A program made the position numbers and the translations under genes. Below the pieces are notes generated by a model that ran no database searches, was not told the origin of the DNA, and saw only the letters and a program-made list of their open reading frames with translations. From positions 1 through 64,000 of the forward strand of contig CALVEB010000002.1 in assembly GCA_944326465.1 (NCBI GenBank): a stretch of 64,000 nt of DNA. The letters run 5' to 3'. Shown piece by piece: positions 54,832 to 61,654 of this stretch; the stretch's first letter is position 1; each line of letters begins with the position of its first letter. The DNA comes from Candidatus Gastranaerophilales bacterium. Its GTDB lineage: Bacteria; Cyanobacteriota; Vampirovibrionia; Gastranaerophilales; Gastranaerophilaceae.

Positions 54832-55410
54832 ATGGATTTTAAAGACGGTGCACAATTTGATCCCGGATTTGTACAGCATATTTCGGCTTTTGTCCCGAAT
54901 ATTGAATATGCATACGGTTCACTAAACAGATTTAAAAATTTCGGTATGAAAAAACAGCAATTTAAGATGCTGCTGCCCAAAATTGAACATTTGCTCGAAA
55001 ATTATATTGGATTTTATACAGGATGTATGCTCTGGGCAAGTTATATCAAAAATATTGATGATACACCGGTTTTGAATAACTTTGGCTACGGCTGTGATTA
55101 TGATGAAACAGAAACTCTCGCCGAGGTAGATTTTATTATTAATTACATAGACCAACTTAAAAAAGACGTTAAATACTATACCGGAAAAGATTTTTCATTA
55201 GATACAAACAGTATGAATATTCTGGAAGCATACCGTACTTTCTTAAAAGCTAATAAAGGATTTACCGGAGTCCAGAAAACCTCTGATATAACTATTCCTG
55301 ACAGCTTTAAAAAAATTGGCAGGGATGAAACAGTGCTCGCCAAAATTGAAGAAGTAGTTGAAAACGGTAATCTTAAAGATTTGATTGCGCTTAGCGGAAA
55401 GATACTTTAA
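54832..55410 (+). CDS. Hypothetical protein coupled to nagZ
   Basis: 192 residues, ACAGGAG upstream. Largely helical with conserved-looking aromatic stretches (PNIEYAYGSLNRFKNFG, GFYTGCMLWASYIKN). No signal peptide, no membrane helix. Its stop overlaps the nagZ start (TAATG), so the two are co-translated and may work in the same cell-wall recycling task; otherwise unknown. Confidence 0.7.
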   Translation: MDFKDGAQFDPGFVQHISAFVPNIEYAYGSLNRFKNFGMKKQQFKMLLPKIEHLLENYIGFYTGCMLWASYIKNIDDTPVLNNFGYGCDYDETETLAEVDFIINYIDQLKKDVKYYTGKDFSLDTNSMNILEAYRTFLKANKGFTGVQKTSDITIPDSFKKIGRDETVLAKIEEVVENGNLKDLIALSGKIL

Positions 55411-56396
55411 TGGATATTAAAGAAAAATTATACCAGATGTTTATCCTCGGTACAGAAGGCGGCGGATATAAAACTGCAATGCAACAAGGACTTGGCGGCA
55501 TAATATTTTTTACGCGGGATATTATAAATTCGCAGCAGTTTACAAAACTTGTTGAAAATATAAAGTCCATTGCCCTAATACCTCCTTTTCTTTCAATAGA
55601 TCAGGAAGGAGGCCGCGTTGAGCGCACAGAAAATATTCATAACGGCAAAAAATATCTGTCAGCAAAGTACGCTTATGAGAAAGGTGAAGAATTTTTGCGC
55701 CGGCAGACAAAAGATATTGCGGCTGAATTGAAATCCTATGGATTAAATCTGAATTTTGCCCCCTGCATTGATGTTAACACAAACCCTGACAATCCGATAA
55801 TCGGCGAACGCGCATTTTCATCAGATGCAGACGGAGTTATAAATGGCGCGCACATTGTTTCTACAGTTTATCAAGAAAACGGAATTATACCGTGTGCAAA
55901 ACATTATCCGGGACACGGTGATGCAAATACAGACAGTCATTTAACCCTGCCCGAAATAGATATTCCGCTTGCAGAAATGGAAAAAACTCATATTAAACCG
56001 TTTATTGCATCTGTACACGACGGCATCGGGATGATAATGGCGGCGCATCTTCATTGCACCTGTTTTGAAAAATCTGCAATTCCGACATCCTTAAGCAAAA
56101 AAGCCCTGTCATATCTTCGTAATAATATAGGATTTGACGGAGTGATAATATCAGATGATATGATAATGAAAGGCGTTGCAAATTTCGGACTGCAAAATGC
56201 CTGCGAAATGGGTATACGCGCCGGATTGAATATGTTTATTTACAGATATTCATCACCCGATATTATTAATATGATTGAAAATGTCGCTCAAAAAGCTCTG
56301 ACAGATCCTGAACTCTATCAGAATATAGAATTTTCTTACGGAAAAATAATGGAACTCAAGCAAAAATCAGGACTGCTTAACAAGAATAATAATTAG
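55410..56396 (+). CDS. nagZ: Beta-N-acetylhexosaminidase (glycoside hydrolase family 3)
   Basis: 328 residues. SIDQEGGRVERTE near 60, NFAPCIDVN, then KHYPGHGDANTDSH (the KH-x-PGHG-x4-DSH motif with catalytic His and general acid) and nucleophile region ISDDMIMKGVA. It removes N-acetylglucosamine from recycled 1,6-anhydro-muropeptides. Start overlaps the previous stop by one base. Confidence 0.93.
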   Translation: MDIKEKLYQMFILGTEGGGYKTAMQQGLGGIIFFTRDIINSQQFTKLVENIKSIALIPPFLSIDQEGGRVERTENIHNGKKYLSAKYAYEKGEEFLRRQTKDIAAELKSYGLNLNFAPCIDVNTNPDNPIIGERAFSSDADGVINGAHIVSTVYQENGIIPCAKHYPGHGDANTDSHLTLPEIDIPLAEMEKTHIKPFIASVHDGIGMIMAAHLHCTCFEKSAIPTSLSKKALSYLRNNIGFDGVIISDDMIMKGVANFGLQNACEMGIRAGLNMFIYRYSSPDIINMIENVAQKALTDPELYQNIEFSYGKIMELKQKSGLLNKNNN

Positions 56397-56411
56397 ACTG
56401 AAGAAAACAAA

Positions 56412-56436
56412 AAGGCTGACTTCTGTTGTCAGCCTT
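56412..56436 (-). terminator. Terminator of the 59-aa gene (and nagZ)
   Basis: AAGGCTGAC and GTCAGCCTT form a 9-bp stem, loop TTCTGTT. On the minus strand it is followed by TTTTTGTTTT, so it ends the small minus-strand gene; it can also end nagZ. Confidence 0.8.
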
Positions 56437-56495
56437 AAACCTATCCTAAAATCCTTTATATTTAAATTTCCTGCTTTCCTATGATTTTCCAACGA

Positions 56496-56675
56496 TTAAG
56501 CTATAAAATTGTAGCTTCCGTATCTGTTCGCGCCGTGGAAGAATGATTGTTTCATCATCTCTACCAGCGTCTTTTTTACAACTAATTTATCGTTTAATTT
56601 AACATTCTTGATCGCTTCTGATGTATCTTTGTATGCGTCAGTAACTGTATTAGAAAATAACAGCATTTGTGCCAT
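56496..56675 (-). CDS. Small protein of 59 residues
   Basis: The frame begins MAQMLLFSNTVTDAYKDTSE and ends HGANRYGSYNFIA. GAGAGG lies 9 nt before the ATG, and a good terminator lies 60 nt after the stop, so it looks like a complete, independently expressed unit. It has a mild amphipathic helix (SEAIKNVKLNDKLVVKKTL) and an aromatic tail. No family recognised. Apart from terminators, the surrounding region 56397-56951 shows no other gene. Confidence 0.65.
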   Translation of the reverse strand: MAQMLLFSNTVTDAYKDTSEAIKNVKLNDKLVVKKTLVEMMKQSFFHGANRYGSYNFIA

Positions 56676-56827
56676 AAGCTTTAACCTCTCTCATTTCTTA
56701 TTTTTTTATCTTTATTTATCTCTTACATTTATATAAAAAATTTTTGGCTTAAATTATTGACTTTTTATATCAAATTTATATAAATTTCTGTTACAAAAGT
56801 TTACATTTACTGCTTTATTACAATATG

Positions 56828-56862
56828 TAAAAGCCGGAAATGCTGTAATGACTGGGCTTTTT
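56828..56862 (+). terminator. Hairpin with T-run in the 56.7-56.95 kb gap
   Basis: AAAAGCC and GGCTTTT pair around a 20-nt loop, followed by TATATTTATATT. Since no plus-strand gene precedes it closely, it may end an unseen small RNA or be chance. Confidence 0.35.
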
Positions 56863-56951
56863 ATATTTATATTCAAAAAGATTAAAGATTATATAAAAAT
56901 GACCGTAAACTATAGCATATAAGTGTCACATTCTATAAGAAGGAGAAAAAA

Positions 56952-57470
56952 ATGGCAGATTCAATGAATGTATCCAATCAAGGCGCGGGTAAAATTGATT
57001 TAACCAAATGGAAAAAACTTACGGCACAAGAGATTATTTCAGAGGAAGGCAAGGGTGAAGAAGTACCGGCCGAGATACTTGCCTGGGCGCAGCAAATGGC
57101 AGCTTTCTCTAAAATACCTGACAACGTAACTTATGATAAAGTAGACGGAGACACAGGTATTGAAGCACTTGAAAAACTTGGCCTGCCAATTGAGGAACCG
57201 GCTGAAATTGAAGAAGAAAATGCTGAAGAGCCGGTAGAGACAGAAACTCCTGACGCGGTTAAGGACACTACAAAACCGGCAGAGCTTCAACCGGAACAAC
57301 CGACTGAAGATGAAAATATTTTTGCAACAGAAAACCCTGCTGCCGCACCTCCTGCACCACCTGAAGAATCCGATACAACAGATGATGCTGCGTTAACTCT
57401 TGCGGATCCTAAATTGAGTACTGATCCGGAAGAAATAAGAAAAAGACGTATGAGAAGAGGCGAAGTCTAA
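56952..57470 (+). CDS. Acidic low-complexity protein
   Basis: 172 residues, AGAAGGAG upstream. The first 80 residues look folded (LTKWKKLTAQEIISEEGKG); the rest is disordered, rich in Glu, Pro, Thr and Ala, with a basic end (RKRRMRRGEV). No signal peptide. Its end overlaps the 3' end of rpe by 4 nt (convergent). Unknown. Confidence 0.65.
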   Translation: MADSMNVSNQGAGKIDLTKWKKLTAQEIISEEGKGEEVPAEILAWAQQMAAFSKIPDNVTYDKVDGDTGIEALEKLGLPIEEPAEIEEENAEEPVETETPDAVKDTTKPAELQPEQPTEDENIFATENPAAAPPAPPEESDTTDDAALTLADPKLSTDPEEIRKRRMRRGEV

Positions 57471-58108
57471 TCACGTAAGGATTTAATGGCTAACTCAACA
57501 TCTGTGGATTTATAAATATAATTACCGGCAACTAAAGAATTTGCACCATAATGCGTGCAAATTCTTGCTGTTTGAGCATTTATTCCGCCGTCAACCTGTA
57601 TAATTAAATTTTCTTGCGCAGCCTGTTTAATAACAGAAATTTTTTCAGCGCATTTTTCCATAAACTTCTGACCGCCAAATCCAGGTTCTACTGTCATTAC
57701 GAGCAGTAAGTCCAAAACCGGCAGGTATTTTAAGATTTCTTCAGCAGGCGTATCTGGTTTAATTGACATGCCGGCCTTAACTCCGTATGATTTAATCAGT
57801 TTTACAATATGTTCAACATTTTCCACGGCCTCATAGTGAAAAGTAAGAATATCTGCACCGGCTTTAACAAACGGCTCAATATATTTTTCAGGATTTTCAA
57901 TCATCAAATGGACATCCAGCGGCAATGTTGTGATCTTTTTTATTGAATTAACAACAGGGACTCCAATTGTAATATTGGGTACAAAGTGCCCGTCCATAAC
58001 ATCTATGTGCAGCCAATCAGCACCTGCTTTTTCAACTTTTTTTATGTCGTTTTCAAGATTAGCAAAATCAGCCGACAAAATAGACGGTGAAATGATTATT
58101 CCTGACAT
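57467..58108 (-). CDS. rpe: Ribulose-phosphate 3-epimerase
   Basis: 213 residues, TIM barrel: SPSILSADFANLENDI, DWLHIDVMDGHFVPNITIG with metal His and Asp, MTVEPGFGGQKFM and QVDGGINAQTA. It interconverts ribulose-5-P and xylulose-5-P. It overlaps the rnc end by 13 nt and is last in the pyrH operon. Confidence 0.95.
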   Translation of the reverse strand: MSGIIISPSILSADFANLENDIKKVEKAGADWLHIDVMDGHFVPNITIGVPVVNSIKKITTLPLDVHLMIENPEKYIEPFVKAGADILTFHYEAVENVEHIVKLIKSYGVKAGMSIKPDTPAEEILKYLPVLDLLLVMTVEPGFGGQKFMEKCAEKISVIKQAAQENLIIQVDGGINAQTARICTHYGANSLVAGNYIYKSTDVELAIKSLRD

Positions 58109-58794
58109 TTAAGTACTCCCAGTTTTTGGCAGGCATTGTATGCTGCCATTTGTTCAGCGTCCTTTTTAGTGCGGCCATGGCCTGCGCCAATTACTTTACC
58201 CTGATATAATACTTCTATATTAAAAATTTTATTATGCTCGGGGCCTTGCGTACTGATAGTTTTATAAACCGGTCTTTCTTTTGTCAGGCTCTGGGTATAT
58301 TCCTGCAACGCTGCTTTTGCATTGTACTTTTCCGGACTGCTGTTTATTTCTTCAATATACGGCGTAAATGTTTTTTCAATAAACTTAAAAAGCTCAGGCA
58401 TTTTGCCGTCTAAATGATATGCGCCTAATAGTGCTTCAAAAGCACAGGCGCGGATAGATTCTAATTTACGGCAGCCCTGTTTATCTTCGTGTTTGGCAAG
58501 TATAATTAAGTCTGAAACTCCGAGTTTTTCGCAAATCTTTGCAAGAATACTGTCTGACACAACTATTGAACGGATTTTTGACATTTCTCCTTCTGCATAT
58601 TCAGGATATTTTCTATACAAAATGTCTGAGATTGTGTATTTTAATACGGCATCACCAAGAAATTCAAGCCTTTCGTAATGTCCATTTATTGAAAGGTTGT
58701 TTTCCTGCGCATAAGAAGGGTGCGTCAGAGCATGTTTGTAAAGAGCTTTATTGTCTGTTTTAATACCAAAAATATCTTCAAGATTCTTTTTCAT
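58096..58794 (-). CDS. rnc: Ribonuclease III
   Basis: 232 residues: RNase III signature NGHYERLEFLGDAVLKYTI (metal-binding Glu and Asp), second half with RACAFEALLGAYHLDG, and a C-terminal double-stranded RNA-binding domain (AKAALQEYTQSL to GRTKKDAEQMAAYNACQKLG). It cuts rRNA precursors and other duplex RNA. The ATG at 58794 overlaps the cdsA end region (TAATATG); a TTG start at 58836 would lie inside cdsA. Confidence 0.95.
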   Translation of the reverse strand: MKKNLEDIFGIKTDNKALYKHALTHPSYAQENNLSINGHYERLEFLGDAVLKYTISDILYRKYPEYAEGEMSKIRSIVVSDSILAKICEKLGVSDLIILAKHEDKQGCRKLESIRACAFEALLGAYHLDGKMPELFKFIEKTFTPYIEEINSSPEKYNAKAALQEYTQSLTKERPVYKTISTQGPEHNKIFNIEVLYQGKVIGAGHGRTKKDAEQMAAYNACQKLGVLKCQE

Positions 58795-58795
58795 A

Positions 58796-59659
58796 TTAGA
58801 GGAGTCCTTGTATAAAGCCTGAAATCTGTTGTGCAATTACATTATTAAAAATAAAATAATGACAGAAGTAATACATAACAGGAATTGTCAGGACAAAACT
58901 GTCAGCCCTGTCAAGGAAACCGCCATGTCCTGGTAGTGTATTACCGGAATCCTTAACACCTGCGTCGCGTTTGATAAGACTTTCGCAAAGGTCGCCGATT
59001 TGTGCAAAAATTGTACATAATAATCCGGCGAACAGGGATGTATACCAGTCTACGCCGATAAATAATCCAACAATCATTGCACCGATAACAGCCGCAATTG
59101 CGCCGCCTATAGAGCCTTCTATTGTTTTATTAGGGCTGATAACCGGAGCAAGCTTGTGTTTGCCCAGATGTGTACCTGCATAATAACATCCGATATCTGT
59201 CATCAGGATTGCAGTAAACATCATTACGACAAATCCAAGCCCGTCATGAAACTGCGCTGAATGGAGTTCCCGCAAAAACAAAAGGTGCATCGGAAACCAG
59301 CCGCAATATACAAATCCTAAAATGGTTGTTGCAACGTTCGCAATATACGGCTGCCGTCCTCTGAATAATACCCACATAAATGCAAGCATTGAACAAACTG
59401 TTAATGCTATCGCAACAAGATGAAATTTTTGAAAATAACTTATTGCAGCAAGCAAAACTTCTGCTGCAAGTATAATTTTCAAACTCGGAAAAAAACCTTT
59501 ATGCTCCAGTATTTTTACATATTCTTTTGACGCAAAAAATATTATAACCAGAACCAGAGTCAATAATGCAACGCCGCCATACATAATGCAGCCCATGGCA
59601 ATCGTTCCCATTATTAAGCCCGTGAGCATCCTTGTTGCGTTTTTGTTTAAACCAGCCAT
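58796..59659 (-). CDS. cdsA: Phosphatidate cytidylyltransferase
   Basis: 287 residues, about eight membrane helices. The C-terminal signature is ISPNKTIEGSIGGA and, further on, GDLCESLIKRDAGVKDSGN with LPGHGGFLDRADS. It makes CDP-diacylglycerol from phosphatidate and CTP for all phospholipids. It overlaps frr by one base and is followed directly by rnc. Confidence 0.95.
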   Translation of the reverse strand: MAGLNKNATRMLTGLIMGTIAMGCIMYGGVALLTLVLVIIFFASKEYVKILEHKGFFPSLKIILAAEVLLAAISYFQKFHLVAIALTVCSMLAFMWVLFRGRQPYIANVATTILGFVYCGWFPMHLLFLRELHSAQFHDGLGFVVMMFTAILMTDIGCYYAGTHLGKHKLAPVISPNKTIEGSIGGAIAAVIGAMIVGLFIGVDWYTSLFAGLLCTIFAQIGDLCESLIKRDAGVKDSGNTLPGHGGFLDRADSFVLTIPVMYYFCHYFIFNNVIAQQISGFIQGLL

Positions 59660-60225
59660 TATACTGTCATAACCTCTTTTTCTTTTTCTGATACTGTTTC
59701 ATCAATGATTTTAGTATATTTGTCGGTTAATTTTTGGATTTTATCCTGATTATCTTTTACGGAATCTTCAGGCATGTTTTCGTCTTTTTCAATTTTTTTC
59801 AAGTCATCAGTCATATCACGACGTATATTTCTGATTGCGACTTTGGCTTCTTCCCCTAATTTTTTTACTTCTTTAACAATTTCTTTTCTGCGTTCTTCTG
59901 TCAAAGGCGGGAATGTTAAACGAATACAAATGCCGTCACTGTTCGGTGTAATACCTATTTCAGCTTTGATAATTGCTTTTTCAATTTCTTTGATAATTGA
60001 TTTGTCATAAGGATTGATGACAAGTGTTGTACCTTCCTGAACAGATACCTGTGACATCTGTCTTAATTGAGTTGGAACACCATAATAATCTACCATTACC
60101 TTGTCCAAAATCATAGGATTAGCACGGCCTGAACGAATAGACCCGAATTCACGCTTCAATTGCGCAACAGCTTTCTCCATTTTTTCTTCACCGAATAAAA
60201 ATAATTCTTCTAAAGCTTCTGACAT
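59659..60225 (-). CDS. frr: Ribosome recycling factor
   Basis: 188 residues, family length: the SIRSGRANPMILDKVMVDYYG block near 30 and NIRRDMTDDLKKIEKDENMP near 135. Works with EF-G to split the post-termination ribosome. 22 nt after pyrH. Confidence 0.96.
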   Translation of the reverse strand: MSEALEELFLFGEEKMEKAVAQLKREFGSIRSGRANPMILDKVMVDYYGVPTQLRQMSQVSVQEGTTLVINPYDKSIIKEIEKAIIKAEIGITPNSDGICIRLTFPPLTEERRKEIVKEVKKLGEEAKVAIRNIRRDMTDDLKKIEKDENMPEDSVKDNQDKIQKLTDKYTKIIDETVSEKEKEVMTV

Positions 60226-60247
60226 TTTTTACCTCATTTCATTTTGT

Positions 60248-60976
60248 CTATAAACTAATATATGTTCCAAGATCATTTCCGTTAAGTATTTTACAAATTC
60301 CGTCTTTACGTTCAAAGTCAAATACAATAATAGGAATATTATTTTGTTTGCAAAGCGCACAGGCTGAAGTATCCATTACCTTTAACCCGTTTTTTATAAT
60401 ATCATCGTATGTAATCTTATCTAATTTTTTTGCATTCGGGTTAGTTTTCGGATCATCGGTATAAACCCCGTCAACGCCGTTTTTCGCCATAAGCATTGCT
60501 TCTGCATTTATTTCGGAAGCTCTCAGAGCTGCCGCCGTATCGGTTGTAAAGAAAGGGTTGCCGGTTCCTGCTGCAAAAATAACAACTCTGCCTTTTTCAA
60601 GGTGCCGTATTGCTCTGTGACGGATATAAGGTTCGGCAATTTGATTCATTGCAATAGCGCTTTGTACCCTGCAAGGTACTTTGAGTTGATTAAGCGCACT
60701 TTGTAATGCTACAGCATTCATAACAGTTGCAAGCATACCGACATAATCGCCTGATACCTGATCCATACCTAATTTGGCACTGTTTTTCATCCCGCGGAAG
60801 ATGTTTCCGCCGCCGACAACAACAGCTATTTCTGCTCCTGCATCACGCGCGGCTTTGATTTCTTCAGCAATCATCCGTACCGGATTCTGATCAATTCCGA
60901 ACTGCTGTTCGCCTAATAATGCTTCTCCGCTTATCTTTAATAAAATTCGTTTGTATTTCAAACTATTTGTTTCCAT
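60248..60976 (-). CDS. pyrH: UMP kinase
   Basis: 242 residues of the amino-acid-kinase fold: YKRILLKISGEALLGE, VVVGGGNIFRG, and FAAGTGNPFFTTDTAAALRA. It makes UDP from UMP. First gene of the pyrH-frr-cdsA-rnc-rpe operon; AGAGGTG precedes the ATG. Confidence 0.96.
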   Translation of the reverse strand: METNSLKYKRILLKISGEALLGEQQFGIDQNPVRMIAEEIKAARDAGAEIAVVVGGGNIFRGMKNSAKLGMDQVSGDYVGMLATVMNAVALQSALNQLKVPCRVQSAIAMNQIAEPYIRHRAIRHLEKGRVVIFAAGTGNPFFTTDTAAALRASEINAEAMLMAKNGVDGVYTDDPKTNPNAKKLDKITYDDIIKNGLKVMDTSACALCKQNNIPIIVFDFERKDGICKILNGNDLGTYISL

Positions 60977-61215
60977 TGGACACCTCTTTCAGCGATTATA
61001 GATAAAAAAAAATATAATGTAAAGTAGTCAGTATTAAAATTAAAACATTGACAAATGTAAATAAATGTAACAAAAGCGCTAAGGCTTAAAATGCAGACAG
61101 GACAATGGTTTTAAGAAATAGTATATATTTTTTAAATAAAAAATAGCACTTTTTTAAATCAAAATGTTTTTATAAAAATATAAGAGAAAAATATTTGTAC
61201 AACAAAGGAGAATAT

Positions 61216-61404
61216 ATGGCGCGAGTATTGATTTCAATGCCTGAAGAATTTTTGAACAAGATTGATCAGGTTGCAAGCGGAGAAAACCGTTCAAGAAGTG
61301 AGTTGATCAGAGAGGCTCTACGGACTTACATTAACAAGCAAAGAGCGAGAGAAACTGGAGCAGCTGCACGTAATGCTGACATTTTGGAAGCCTTGCTGGA
61401 ATAG
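61216..61404 (+). CDS. Ribbon-helix-helix (CopG-type) DNA-binding protein
   Basis: 62 residues: strand ARVLISMPEEFLNKIDQVA then SRSELIREALRTYINKQR, the complete RHH fold with the beta-strand that reads DNA. AAAGGAG lies 5 nt before the ATG at 61216, better than the upstream TTG at 61195. It has no toxin gene next to it, so it is probably a stand-alone regulator rather than an antitoxin. A terminator follows 70 nt downstream. Confidence 0.85.
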   Translation: MARVLISMPEEFLNKIDQVASGENRSRSELIREALRTYINKQRARETGAAARNADILEALLE

Positions 61405-61471
61405 TATAAAATTACTTCAAGGCTGGCGATGTTGGAAAAGGTGTAAAAGAGAAAAGAATGGAAAAAAATAT

Positions 61472-61499
61472 AGAAGCCCCTTTTATTTAAGGGGCTTCT
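61472..61499 (+). terminator. Terminator after the RHH gene
   Basis: AGAAGCCCCTT and AAGGGGCTTCT form a perfect 11-bp stem with loop TTATTT, then GTTTGATTATTTG. Confidence 0.85.
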
Positions 61500-61611
61500 G
61501 TTTGATTATTTGTTTAATTCAAAATATCAACCTTGTATAATGATAAAACACAACCTTATAAAGCATTTTACTTAAATCGTCTTTACAATGAATACAGTTT
61601 GTTTTATATTA

Positions 61612-61639
61612 TTGACATAGATTAAATAGATTGTATGAG
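61612..61639 (+). promoter_or_regulatory. Possible promoter of pheT
   Basis: TTGACA (61612-61617) and TATGAG (61634-61639) are 16 bp apart, just upstream of the start. A TATAAT without a good -35 also lies at 61536-61541. Which one is used cannot be told; the short leader favours the upstream one. Confidence 0.35.
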
Positions 61640-61654
61640 AGGGAATTATAGAAA

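Noticed and set aside
61195-61404. RHH protein as antitoxin of a toxin-antitoxin pair
   Set aside because: No toxin-sized gene follows within the terminator-bounded unit.
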